NCBI GenBank assembly: GCA_002007745.1
Contig: CP019882.1
Location: forward strand, 1,116,001 to 1,180,000
Reading direction: 5' to 3'
Origin: Mycolicibacterium litorale
GTDB taxonomy: Bacteria; Actinomycetota; Actinomycetes; Mycobacteriales; Mycobacteriaceae
DNA: 64,000 bases
The stretch's first letter is position 1. The number at the start of each line of letters is the position of its first letter. The notes under the pieces are model-generated. The model was not told the DNA's origin. It saw only the letters and a list, made by a program, of their open reading frames with translations, and made no database searches. Shown here in pieces: positions 52,860 through 62,049 of this stretch. The translations under genes and the position numbers were made by a program.

Positions 52860-53624
52860 GTGGAATCCAATCGTCGCTATGCGGTGTGGTTGTCCGGACC
52901 CAATGTCGCTGTCGCCGAGATGGCGCGCCAGGTCGGCTACGGCGCCGCTGTACTCGACATCGAACACGGCACCTTCGACCTGGCGGCCCTGGAACGCTAC
53001 ATCCCGTTCCTCAAGGCAATCGGCCTCGAAGTCATCGCCAAAGTCCTCGGACCCGAACGCGGACCCATCCAACAGGCACTGGACTTCGGTGCCGACATCG
53101 TCGCAATCCCCCATGTCGAAAACGCCCCGCACGCCGCGACCGTGACTGCCTTCGCCAAATTCCCCCCGCGCGGCGATCGCAGCTTCGCCGGCGGACGCAC
53201 GGCGGCCTACGGTGGTTTCACCGACGAATGGGTACGGGATCAGGATCGACAGACACGCTGCTACCCGATGATCGAAGACGCCGGGGCGATCGAGCAGATC
53301 GAAGACATCCTGGCTCTCGATACGGTCGACGGCGTTTTCATCGGACCGTCGGATCTGTCGCTGCGCCGCGACCGCGGCGCCTACTCGCGCACCGACGGCG
53401 ACTTTGCCGATCTGGCTCGCATCGCGTCGGCCGCCCGAGCCGCGGACAAGCCGTGGCTGTTGCCGGCCTGGAGTTCTGCGGAGAAGCGGTTCGCCGTCGA
53501 ACACGGCGCCGACCAGATGGCTGTGGTCATGGAGCACGGCGCGCTACTGGCTGGGTTGACCGCGGCGCACGCCGAGATCTTCGACATCGACCGTCGCTCG
53601 ACTCTCACCGGGAGTAACGCATGA
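52860..53624 (+). CDS. HpcH/HpaI-family aldolase
   Basis: 254 residues of the class II pyruvate-type aldolase / citrate lyase-like family, a (beta/alpha)8 barrel needing a divalent metal. Family blocks are VLDIEHGTFDLAAL, ALDFGADIVAIPHVENA, MIEDAGAIEQIEDILAL and VDGVFIGPSDLSLRR. Typical substrates are 2-keto-3-deoxy sugar acids or 4-hydroxy-2-oxo acids. GTG 52860 follows AAAGGGGAGAG. Its stop overlaps the MFS start (ATGA), so the two genes are coupled. Confidence 0.9.
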   Translation: MESNRRYAVWLSGPNVAVAEMARQVGYGAAVLDIEHGTFDLAALERYIPFLKAIGLEVIAKVLGPERGPIQQALDFGADIVAIPHVENAPHAATVTAFAKFPPRGDRSFAGGRTAAYGGFTDEWVRDQDRQTRCYPMIEDAGAIEQIEDILALDTVDGVFIGPSDLSLRRDRGAYSRTDGDFADLARIASAARAADKPWLLPAWSSAEKRFAVEHGADQMAVVMEHGALLAGLTAAHAEIFDIDRRSTLTGSNA

Positions 53625-54962
53625 GTGAGGTCGAGACACCCCACCCAGCCGGGACCGCGCCGGCAACGCGCGCTCGGCGCGGCCGGACCCGCTGGTTCAT
53701 CGGCGGCCTGCTCGGCGTCGGGATGTTTGTCAACTACATCGACCGCGTCAACCTGTCAGTGGCGACGCCGGCCATCATGTCCGACTTCGACATCTCTGCA
53801 TCGCAGATGGGCATCGTGGCCTCGGCATTCCTGTGGACTTATGCGGTGCTGCAGATGCCGATCGGCACAATCATCGACAAAGTGGGCGTCCCGTGGGCCA
53901 ACCGGATCGGGGGTGTTCCTCTGGTCGGTCGCCTCGTTCCTGTCGGCGGCCGCCGGCGGCCTGGGACTGCTCCTCGTCGCCCGGCTGCTACTCGGAGTCG
54001 GCGAAGCACCAACGGTTCCGGCGGGCTGGAAGGCCATCGGCCAATGGTTCCCCAAGCAGGAGCGCGGCACCGCAACAGCGGTTTTCGACGGGTGCGCCAA
54101 GATCTCCAACGTCATCGGCATCCCCATCATGGCGTTCCTGGTGTCGGTGTTCAGCTGGCATGCGGCGTTCCTGTTCACCGGTGCACTCAGCGTGGTCTAC
54201 CTGGTCGCGTGGTGGCTGCTGTACCGCACACCCAGCGCGGCCGTCGCCGACGGCCGGATGTCCGACGAGGAACTCGCCTACATCCACGACGGTGGCGCCG
54301 AGGGGGAGGGCGTGCTCGCCGAGGGATCACTGCGCGGCGTCGGATATCTGCTGCGCCGCCGCAAGACGTGGGGATTGGCGCTCGGATACGCCTCCTACAC
54401 CTACGCCTACTATGTTCTGCTCACCTGGCTGCCCGGCTATCTCAAACAGCAGTTCGGGGTGAACCTGCTCCAAGGTGGCCTCTACACGATGATCCCGTGG
54501 CTGGTTGCGGTGATCGCGCAGTTCCTCATCGCCGGTGTGCTGATGGACCGCTGGGTGGCCCGCACCGGCCAGGTGACCCGAGTGCGGCGCATCGTGCTGG
54601 TGGTCAGCATGCTCGCCTCGCTGGCTGTCACTGGCGCGGCATATTCTGACTCCATCACAGTGGCCATCATTTTCATCTCGATAGGGGCTGCGGGACTCGC
54701 GGTTTCGGTGCCAGCCGGCTCGAGCATCGTCTCGCTGATCGCCCCCGAGGGCTATACCGGATCGCTGGGCGGCATCGTCAACTTCGTCGCCAACCTGATC
54801 GGCATCGCCGCTCCGATCGTCACCGGTATGGTAGTCGACGCCACCGGTTCCTTCGCCGGCGCTTTCGTGGTCACCGGAGCCGTGCTGGTCGCCGGAATCG
54901 TGTGCTATACCGCAGTTCTCGGCAGCATGGACCGCATGGCGGCCCCGCCGGCGGCGCGATAG
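53621..54962 (+). pseudogene. MFS transporter, anion:cation symporter family, apparent frameshift at 53909-53913
   Basis: About 446 residues with 12 helices when joined. The N-terminal part, GVGMFVNYIDRVNLSVATPAIM, is typical of the sugar-acid/anion:cation symporter branch (DgoT/ExuT-like). Read from ATG 53621, the frame is good to about residue 97 (ANRIG) and then fails. The other frame continues VFLWSVASFLSAAAGGLGLLL to the stop at 54962. Removing one G from the GGGGG run at 53909-53913 restores the expected sequence. It lies between the aldolase and the nitrilase and probably imports their substrate. Confidence 0.83.
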
Positions 54963-54976
54963 AACGAGGAGATCTC

Positions 54977-55783
54977 ATGGTCGTATGCTCCGTTGCCCAG
55001 TTCGCCCCCGAGGAGGACAAGGCCGCCAATCTCGCCTCGATCACACGCCTGGTCGCCGACGCGAAGACGCGCGGCAGCGATCTGGTCGTCTTCCCCGAGT
55101 ACTCGATGTTCACCGTCCCGGTGATGGACGAACGCTTCGTGGCCTCTGCTGAGCCCCTGGACGGCCCGTTCGTCACCGCTATCTCCGGCCTTGCCGCGCG
55201 GCACGGCATGGCGATCGTCTGTGGCATGAACGAGGCCACCGATGCGGGCAGCCACATCCACAACACGCTGTTAGCGGTTGATCCGCGGGGACAGATCGTC
55301 GCGACATACCGAAAGCTGCACCTCTACGACGCATTCGGCTACACCGAATCACAGCTCGTCACGCCGGGCCCGATCGAGCAGCCAGCGACGTTCCTGGTGA
55401 AGGATCTGCGATTCGGGATGCAGACGTGCTACGACCTGCGCTTCCCCGAGGTGACACGCCGGCTGATCGACGCTGGTGTCGATGCGGTGTTGATGCCGGC
55501 CGAATGGGTTCCCGGACCCCTGAAAGAAGACCATTGGACGACGCTGCTCCGGGCCCGGGCGATCGAGAACACCGTGTACCTGGCGGCAGCGGATCAATGC
55601 GGTCGTGCGGGTGCCGGTAACAGCATGATCGTGGATCCGATGGGCGTGGTCGTCGCCGCGCTGGGCGAGGAGGAGGGACTCGCCACCGCCATTCTGGACC
55701 CGGCACGGATCACCCGTGTGCGTACCAAGAACCCGGCAATTCACTTGCGGCGCTTCGCAGTTGTCCCAGCGGGCACCTCGTAG
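54977..55783 (+). CDS. Carbon-nitrogen hydrolase (nitrilase superfamily)
   Basis: 268 residues, cytoplasmic amidase or nitrilase-type enzyme. The catalytic triad is E41 (FPEYSMF), K113 (YRKLHLYD) and C151 (QTCYDLRFPE). The pattern fits the amidase branches (omega-amidase, deaminated-glutathione amidase-like) more than true nitrilases. ATG 54977 follows GAGGAG. It is 14 bases after the MFS gene and is likely part of the same operon. Confidence 0.9.
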   Translation: MVVCSVAQFAPEEDKAANLASITRLVADAKTRGSDLVVFPEYSMFTVPVMDERFVASAEPLDGPFVTAISGLAARHGMAIVCGMNEATDAGSHIHNTLLAVDPRGQIVATYRKLHLYDAFGYTESQLVTPGPIEQPATFLVKDLRFGMQTCYDLRFPEVTRRLIDAGVDAVLMPAEWVPGPLKEDHWTTLLRARAIENTVYLAAADQCGRAGAGNSMIVDPMGVVVAALGEEEGLATAILDPARITRVRTKNPAIHLRRFAVVPAGTS

Positions 55784-55854
55784 CAGCTGCCCGGTCAAGG
55801 GCAAACACCACCAAAACCGCTCGCCCCACCCGTCGGCCTGCCTACCATCAGCCG

Positions 55855-56760
55855 ATGCGCGGATCGAAAATCCTGATCACCGGCGCCACCGGTCAGGTCG
55901 CCACCCCGGTTGCCCTGGCCCTCGCCGAGGAAAACGAGGTGTGGGGTATCGCCCGCTTCACCGATCCTGCCGCGCGCGAGCGCCTCGAGAAGGCCGGTGT
56001 CCGCTGCCATGCCGTCAACATGGCGGCCGGCGACTTCGCCGGACTCCCATCGGACTTCGATTACGTCATCAACATGGCGGTGGCCAAGAGCGGTCGATGG
56101 GACAAGGACCTGGCGGCCAACGCGGAATCGGCGGGCCTGCTGATGGCGCACTGCCGAGGCGCCAAGGCATTCCTGCACTGCTCCTCTGGTGCTGTCTACG
56201 ACCCGCCTGACAGCGAACCCCGTACCGAACGCACGGTGCACGGCGACAACCATAAGAGCCTGCTGCCCACCTATTCCATCTCCAAGATCGCCGGCGAAGT
56301 CGTCGTCGCGACCATGGCCCGTGCGCTGAACGTGCCGGCCACCATCGCCCGGCTCAACGTCCCCTACGGCGACAACGGCGGCTGGCCCCTCCTGCATTTG
56401 GACCTGATCCTCGCCGGTATCCCCATCCCCGTCCCACCCGGCGGACCTGCCGTCTACAACCCGATCCACGAAGACGACATCATCGCGATGATTCCGAAAC
56501 TGCTTGAGGTGGCTTCGGTTCCGGTCACCACCGTCAACTGGGGTGGTGACCAGTTCGTCAGCATTCAACAGTGGTGCACCTACCTTGGCTCACTGGTGGG
56601 CAGGGAGCCGGCATTCGAGGACAGTGATGAGGCGCTGCGGGCAAACCCGTTGGACGTCACGAAGATGCATGAACTGATCGGCACTACGACGGTCGACTGG
56701 CACGACGGATTGCGCCGGATGGCGGCGACTTTCCACCCGGACCTGATCAATTCCGGCTAA
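55855..56760 (+). CDS. NAD-dependent epimerase/dehydratase
   Basis: 301 residues, extended short-chain dehydrogenase fold. The nucleotide motif is TGATGQVA (residues 9-16), and the catalytic pair is Y140-x3-K144 (YSISK). The substrate-side residues after it (NVPYGDNGGWP) resemble sugar-nucleotide epimerases. It lies 71 bases after the nitrilase; membership of that operon is possible but not shown. Substrate unknown. Confidence 0.85.
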   Translation: MRGSKILITGATGQVATPVALALAEENEVWGIARFTDPAARERLEKAGVRCHAVNMAAGDFAGLPSDFDYVINMAVAKSGRWDKDLAANAESAGLLMAHCRGAKAFLHCSSGAVYDPPDSEPRTERTVHGDNHKSLLPTYSISKIAGEVVVATMARALNVPATIARLNVPYGDNGGWPLLHLDLILAGIPIPVPPGGPAVYNPIHEDDIIAMIPKLLEVASVPVTTVNWGGDQFVSIQQWCTYLGSLVGREPAFEDSDEALRANPLDVTKMHELIGTTTVDWHDGLRRMAATFHPDLINSG

Positions 56761-56790
56761 CGGGACGGCCAGTCACCTTATGGTTTAGCC

Positions 56791-57621
56791 GTGGCTGAGA
56801 TAGACCGGCGAAACATGATGGTGATGGCGGGACTGGGGCTGTTGGCTGCGGCCGTGCCGCTCCCGAGTGCCGCAGCGGCTCCCTCGCCGATCCCGAACGC
56901 GCCGTCGGGCGGCTACCTGTTCGTCGACGAGTTCGACGGACCAGCGGGGTCAGCCCCCAATCCGGCGAACTGGACGGTGCAGAACTGGCAGGACGACGTC
57001 TGGCCGCCGGTCGCCAGCCAGTACCGCGACGACCGACAGAACGTCTTCCTCGACGGCAACTCGAACCTCGTGATCCGCGCGACGCAAGGCGACACCACGT
57101 ATTACAGCGGCAAGGTGCGGGGTAACTGGCGAGTGCCCATGGGCCACACCTGGGAAGCCCGGGTCAAGCTCGACTGCATCAACTCCGGAGCGTGGCCCGC
57201 TTACTGGGCGGTGAACGAAGATCCGCTGCCCGACGGTGAGGTCGACATCATGGAGTACTACGGCAACATGAGTTGGCCGCCGGGCACCACGGTGCACGCC
57301 GCGTCGAACGGCAAGACGTGGGAAAGCAAGTCGATCGCCGGACTGATCGACGGAGCCTGGCACACCTGGCGGATGCGTTGGGATGCAGACGGGTTCAAGT
57401 TCTGGCGTGACTACTCCGATGGCGCCGCTCCGTACTTCACGGTGCCGCCCAAGCCCATTCCGGTGCATGGCAATCCCACCGACCTGCGTTGGCCGTTCAA
57501 CAATCCCGGCTACTGGTTGTCGCCGATGTTCAACCTGGCCATCGGCGGCCCCGGCGGCGGCGACCCCACCTTGACGACGTTCCCGATCTCGATGTTGGTG
57601 GACTGGATCCGGATCTGGTAA
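56791..57621 (+). CDS. Exported glycoside hydrolase family 16 protein (endo-beta-1,3-glucanase-like)
   Basis: 276 residues. A twin-arginine-type leader (DRRNMMVMAGLGLLAAAVPLPSAAAA split over residues 5-30) directs export. The catalytic motif of GH16 is E150-V-D152-I-M-E155, with the nucleophile first and the acid/base last. FVDEFDGPAGSAPN and the closing VDWIRIW are typical. GTG 56791 is used. Such enzymes cut beta-1,3- or mixed-linked glucans; in mycobacteria their targets are unclear. Confidence 0.9.
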   Translation: MAEIDRRNMMVMAGLGLLAAAVPLPSAAAAPSPIPNAPSGGYLFVDEFDGPAGSAPNPANWTVQNWQDDVWPPVASQYRDDRQNVFLDGNSNLVIRATQGDTTYYSGKVRGNWRVPMGHTWEARVKLDCINSGAWPAYWAVNEDPLPDGEVDIMEYYGNMSWPPGTTVHAASNGKTWESKSIAGLIDGAWHTWRMRWDADGFKFWRDYSDGAAPYFTVPPKPIPVHGNPTDLRWPFNNPGYWLSPMFNLAIGGPGGGDPTLTTFPISMLVDWIRIW

Positions 57622-57652
57622 CCGGCAGCGCGCAATGGTCAGCCGAACAATC

Positions 57653-58801
57653 TCATCGGGCCGAGCGCGCGCTGCGCGACTGGTGCCGGTCACCGGCTTT
57701 GGCCGTCGCCCCTGTGCTTGCCTTGGCAGTGGCCGCTCGAGCTGCCGACTTCTTCACCGCCGTGCCCGCCGTCGCCTTCTTGGCCGCGCTCGCCGGTACT
57801 GACGCCGACCGTCCGGTGGTGGCAGGTCCCGCCGGCCCCCGAGTTCCCCCACCGTTTCCGGCATCGTTGCGGGTGTAGGCCGAGTCGATGATCGGTCGCA
57901 GCACGGCGGTGAGAGTGTCGATGACGGGCTGCGGAACGCCCATTCCCTTGAGCGGACGCAGTAGCGGCAGATCCGGGGTAGGGATCAGATAGGTGGTGGT
58001 CACCCCGCCCTTGGAGTTGATCGAGGTGGTGACGTTCTGCGGCGGCACCTTCGAGAGGTCGGCGAACATGGCCTCATAGTGCACCGACCCCCAGTCTTCG
58101 AGGGAGTACTGATCGACGATCTCTTCCGGGATGATCTGCTGCAGCAATCCGGTGCCGGCCAGCGCGTTGAGATCTGCCAGCAGGTTCCACGATCGGTCCG
58201 GCCAGTCTCCGATGCCGTCGTATTCGCCCTTGACGACGAGGACGTTGTAAGGCGTCTCGGGAAGCTGGGGGACGCTGTAGTTGAAGATCGGCAGGGGCAG
58301 CGGCATCCCCTGGAACGTCTTGAAGGCCCCACGGTTCGCATCGCCCATCACGACGAAGGAGAGCTCGTTCGGCGGCGGCGCGTGCGGATCGTTGGCCAGC
58401 CGCACCATCTCCTCGTCCACGACCAGCGTGGTCCCTGACGCGCCCACGACGATCTTCTGTCCAGGGGTGTTGCGGATCGCCGCGTCCATGTTCTCCAAGC
58501 CGACCGCCACCGACTCGCCCAGCGTCAGGGTGCCGTTCCAGGGCGCCATCTGGCCGGGCCACGGCAAGCCGATCACGTCGTCCGCATCGGCGAAGTAGCC
58601 GCCCAGCGCGCGCCTGATCAGGTTGGGGTCGACATCCTCGTAACCGAGGCCGCCCATCGCCAGTACCGTCGCGCTCAACGTCAGCGGCGACGTCACCGTC
58701 GCGCTGCGATGGTCGCTGCCGATGACGCAGGTCGTGACCGACGCGGTGATGGCCACCCCCGCCAGCAACGCTGCGCTCCGTCGCGCCAACTTCTCCGCCA
58801 T
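57653..58801 (-). CDS. Exported PE-PPE-domain (alpha/beta-hydrolase) protein with basic tail
   Basis: 382 residues. After an N-terminal hydrophobic segment (ALLAGVAITASV), the domain resembles the PE-PPE (PF08237) serine hydrolase: LPWPGQMAPWNG, candidate nucleophile S122 in VVGASGTTL, an acidic region VKGEYDGIGDWPD and a histidine in SVHYEAMF. The nucleophile elbow lacks the usual second small residue pattern GxSxS, so activity is uncertain. From about residue 315 there is a Lys/Ala/Arg-rich tail ending RSARSAR, like the tails of both GjpA-like proteins. ATG 58801 follows a G-rich site; a TTG at 58825 is an alternative. Confidence 0.75.
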   Translation of the reverse strand: MAEKLARRSAALLAGVAITASVTTCVIGSDHRSATVTSPLTLSATVLAMGGLGYEDVDPNLIRRALGGYFADADDVIGLPWPGQMAPWNGTLTLGESVAVGLENMDAAIRNTPGQKIVVGASGTTLVVDEEMVRLANDPHAPPPNELSFVVMGDANRGAFKTFQGMPLPLPIFNYSVPQLPETPYNVLVVKGEYDGIGDWPDRSWNLLADLNALAGTGLLQQIIPEEIVDQYSLEDWGSVHYEAMFADLSKVPPQNVTTSINSKGGVTTTYLIPTPDLPLLRPLKGMGVPQPVIDTLTAVLRPIIDSAYTRNDAGNGGGTRGPAGPATTGRSASVPASAAKKATAGTAVKKSAARAATAKASTGATAKAGDRHQSRSARSAR

Positions 58802-59360
58802 GATGGAACCCCCCAAATTTGCCAACGGCCTCAGTAGGCCGCGTCCGCCCCGTATTCGGATTTTGCTACTCGACGGATAGCGGCCCTAGGGACTTTTGTC
58901 CCGATCTGACCGACCCCCGGTCCCCGCGCCGAGTGCCGAGGGCGTCGGCCGCGGAAGCGGTCGGCGGATGAAGCTGCATTGGCTAACTCCCGGCTCGGAG
59001 ATGACCACACGGTAACTCCGTGAGCGCGGCCAGGCTGGAAATTGACACTATCGTTCGCTGTTATTGCGTTCGACCGTATGAGACGGCTGCCGGGGGCGTG
59101 GTCTGTCCGAGATGGATCGTCCCGGAGCGGCCGAGCAGGAATTAGCCCACAGGGGGACGACGGTGTGTGACCGGGTGCTGCGTGGTGGCCTGAATTGACG
59201 TGGAAGTGAGTTTGCAGCGAATGGCCGCGGTGCTGTCATGTGCGCGCTTATAGCGCAGGTTGAAGCGGATTTAGACTGATTTCGTCGAACGCAGTGTTGT
59301 TTGCGCAGAGTTCGGTACGGTTTTTCTGGGTCAGGGGTGACACGACGACGGGGAGTCTTC
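58802..59360. other. 559-base intergenic region between divergent exported-protein genes
   Basis: No open frame with convincing coding character is seen. TTGACA at 59042-59047 could be a -35 element, but no well-spaced -10 follows. The stretch 59280-59330 is T-rich. A GGGGAG at 59350-59355 serves the GjpA-like gene on the right. Several short inverted repeats are present but none is clear enough to list. The region must contain both divergent promoters. Confidence 0.4.
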
Positions 59361-60611
59361 ATGCTTGCATCGTCTCGACCCTTTGCCGCCGCTGGTGTGG
59401 CGCTCCTGGGTGCCGGCGCCATCGCGATGAGCCCGGTTGCTGTGCCGCAGGACGGCACGCCTACGTCCGCCGCGATACAACTGGCGGCGGCGACCGACTG
59501 GCCGGACATCTTCGCTGAAGCGGGGCAGAATGCCGCCGCCCTGTTCAACTCCTGGCTGCAGGCACCAGCTCCGGTCCTGCAACAGATCATCGCCAACCAA
59601 CTGCGTTACCTCAGCCAACTGCCCGACTTCGCCGGTATCGGCGGGCAGATCCAGGTGAATGCGCAGCGTGCGTTCGGCGCGCTGTTGGTGGCCGACCCGG
59701 GCACGCTGGATGCGACCCACCGGACTCTGTATACGTTGCTGCCCGCCGTGCAGCAGATTCCCGGCATCCCCGCGCTGCTGCACTTCAACATCTCCGCGAC
59801 CGGACAGCAATTACTGGCCTTCTCCACGACGGCGCTCAGCGGCGTGCTGCTCGGTCTCGCCGGCCCGGTACTGGGTCCGCTCGTGGCGCTGCAATCCAGC
59901 CTGGCCTCGATCGCCGCCGACGTCAGCGCCCAGACCCCGGACCTTGCCGGTGCGCTGAGCACCTTGGTCAACATTCCCGCGGCCATGACCGATGCGTTCC
60001 TCAACGGTGGACAGCATGTCGACCTCACGGCGCTGGTGCGAGCGATCGGCCCGTCTATCGGCGTCACCTTCCCCGATGGTGTGCAGGCCGGCGCGGCCCT
60101 CGGTGGCCTGCTCAGTCCCGGCGGCTCCATATTCAATGCACTCGACCTCGCCTACGACAACGATCTGTTGGGCGTGTTGCACATCCACGTCCCGCTCGCG
60201 ACGGGCACCGGTGTCGGTCCGATCGGCGCCATGATGGACCTGGCGAGGTCGATCGCGACGGCCATCGGGTGGAACGGCGCCGTCAACACCTCAGCGCGCA
60301 CCGCCCTGGCTGCCGCCAACGAGATTCCCCCGTCGGTGACGGATTCCGCGGCCACGGTGAATGTGCGGGTGACCGACGCGACCGGACAGGGCACGAACGG
60401 GCGCAGCGGCGCAGATGTCTCCGCCCGCCGGTCGATTTCGGCCCGTAACAGCCTGTCGGACAAGGCGGTCGCCAGTTCAAGTGCTGCTCGCGACAGTCAC
60501 CGGGACACAGCGCGGCCCGCGGGGGCTGATCGGCTGAAGTCGTCGGCAGCATCGGCCGGCAAGCCTTCGGCGGCTCGCTCGGCTCGGACTGCCAGAGCCG
60601 CCGCGGGCTGA
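59361..60611 (+). CDS. GjpA-like exported protein, copy 2
   Basis: 416 residues, paralogue of the gene at 50084. The signal segment FAAAGVALLGAGAIAMSP is nearly the same, and NSWLQAPAPVLQQIIANQL matches the DSPAPILSQIVANQI region of copy 1. The rest is helical and Ala/Leu/Ile-rich. The C-terminal tail (from about residue 345) is rich in Ser, Ala, Arg and Lys and ends with SAARSARTARAAAG. ATG 59361 fits the signal peptide and the GGGGAG site; the longer frame to 59301 would add a basic extension. Confidence 0.75.
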   Translation: MLASSRPFAAAGVALLGAGAIAMSPVAVPQDGTPTSAAIQLAAATDWPDIFAEAGQNAAALFNSWLQAPAPVLQQIIANQLRYLSQLPDFAGIGGQIQVNAQRAFGALLVADPGTLDATHRTLYTLLPAVQQIPGIPALLHFNISATGQQLLAFSTTALSGVLLGLAGPVLGPLVALQSSLASIAADVSAQTPDLAGALSTLVNIPAAMTDAFLNGGQHVDLTALVRAIGPSIGVTFPDGVQAGAALGGLLSPGGSIFNALDLAYDNDLLGVLHIHVPLATGTGVGPIGAMMDLARSIATAIGWNGAVNTSARTALAAANEIPPSVTDSAATVNVRVTDATGQGTNGRSGADVSARRSISARNSLSDKAVASSSAARDSHRDTARPAGADRLKSSAASAGKPSAARSARTARAAAG

Positions 60612-60682
60612 GGCGGCCGCCGCACTCTCGGTCATCGGTACAGGCCGCACCAATCCGGGTGCGGCTCTGGCACACTCCGCGC

Positions 60683-61177
60683 ATGATCCAGGGCTTCTCG
60701 CATATCGGCATCTGTGTGACCGACCTCGACCGGTCCATCCGCTTCTATACCGACGTCTTCGGGTTCGTCCAGCTCTACCAACTCGATTTCGACAACAACG
60801 AGGTCGCCGCGACCATGGAGCAGGAGGGGCGCTTCCGTTCGGCGATGCTCATCCGCGACGACATCCGGATCGAGCTGCTGCAGTGGGTCGACGTCGCGAT
60901 GACGGGCACGGGGCAGCGCAAGCCGATGACCGAGCTCGGCTTCACCCACCTGTCGTTCCGGGTCGAAGACGTCGACGGCTTGACCGAGGCCATCCTGGCC
61001 GCGGGTGGCACGCTGGTGGAGTCGACCCGCACCGTCCTCGGTGACGTCGAGGATCCCACGTCCGGCCGGTTCATCTACCTGACCGACCCCGATGGCACCC
61101 GCATCGAACTCATGCAGAACGTCCCCGACCTCTCCGGTATCAACCCCGCCGACATCGCGGCAGCAGCCAGCGGATAG
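60683..61177 (+). CDS. VOC-superfamily (glyoxalase/bleomycin-resistance-like) protein
   Basis: 164 residues with two beta-alpha-beta-beta-beta modules. The first has FSHIGICVTDLDRSIRFYTDVFGF (metal ligand H7), and the second has LGFTHLSFRVEDVD and the late E in DPDGTRIELMQ. The layout resembles glyoxalase I or methylmalonyl-CoA epimerase-type enzymes, but substrate cannot be set. ATG 60683 is chosen because the earlier in-frame start adds eight residues without family similarity. Confidence 0.85.
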   Translation: MIQGFSHIGICVTDLDRSIRFYTDVFGFVQLYQLDFDNNEVAATMEQEGRFRSAMLIRDDIRIELLQWVDVAMTGTGQRKPMTELGFTHLSFRVEDVDGLTEAILAAGGTLVESTRTVLGDVEDPTSGRFIYLTDPDGTRIELMQNVPDLSGINPADIAAAASG

Positions 61178-61245
61178 TCGGCCCAGTCGCGTTTGCGTCG
61201 GCGCGCCAGGGCGACGATTTCGGCGAACCGGGCGATGATACGGAT

Positions 61246-62049
61246 GTGTCTGCTGATGCCAATGTGACGAATGTGGAGTCGACGACCGAGCCGCCCGCCG
61301 CCGCCTCCGGTGCGATCGACGCCTCCGTGGAGCCGCCGGTGACCGCCCCGCAGACGGCTACGGAGACGGCCGGTGAGACGCCCGCTGCGGCCCCCAAGCG
61401 CTCCTGGTCGATGCCCAAGTCCCCGGTCAGCCGCAAGCACGCCGACCAATTGGGGCGCGTCGCGGTGACGGTCGTGGCGGCTGTCGGAAAGGCCATCGCC
61501 GGAGTCTCTCGGTTCATCGTGCGCACCGTTCGTCAGCTATGGCTGCGCATCGAAGCCATACCGGCGGCACTGCAACTCTTCTTCGCCGCGGCGGGGCTGA
61601 TGCTGGTCGGCATCGTCGGGGCGATCGCGCTCGACGACACGGCCGGGTTGGTCTGCACCGTTGTCGTCATCCCGGTGTGCGCCGCCATCCTCGGCGCGCT
61701 GGGGCAGCGCTGGTTCAGCGGAATCGTCGGTGCGCCCGCCCAGACCGGCCTCCACCCCGCCCAGCCGGCCAGCTCCGACCTGCACCGCTCGATGGAATAC
61801 GTCGACAAAAAGCTGGCGGTGGCGCTCACCTCGTTCGGCACCGATCACCACCAGCAGGCGGTGATCGCCCTGTTCCAGGCGAAGACGGCCGTGGAACTCA
61901 CCCTCGGAACCGAGCAGGACACCCAGGACGGCCCGGGGTTCGCCGATATGCCGTTGCGCGCCGACGACTACGGCCTCCGGCCGCGGATCCGTGCCGGTGC
62001 CGCATCGACATCGACTCTGCGGGAGAGCAATTCATTGGCGGCGTCATGA
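61246..62049 (+). CDS. Membrane protein of unknown function with acidic N-terminus
   Basis: 267 residues. The first 50 are Ala/Thr/Pro/Glu-rich and disordered in appearance. One or two hydrophobic helices follow at about residues 108-150 (LQLFFAAAGLMLVGIVGAIALDD, split; then LVCTVVVIPVCAAILGAL). The C-terminal 100 residues are soluble. I do not recognise the family. The stop overlaps the next start (ATGA at 62046-62049), so the two products probably act together. Confidence 0.7.
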   Translation: MSADANVTNVESTTEPPAAASGAIDASVEPPVTAPQTATETAGETPAAAPKRSWSMPKSPVSRKHADQLGRVAVTVVAAVGKAIAGVSRFIVRTVRQLWLRIEAIPAALQLFFAAAGLMLVGIVGAIALDDTAGLVCTVVVIPVCAAILGALGQRWFSGIVGAPAQTGLHPAQPASSDLHRSMEYVDKKLAVALTSFGTDHHQQAVIALFQAKTAVELTLGTEQDTQDGPGFADMPLRADDYGLRPRIRAGAASTSTLRESNSLAAS

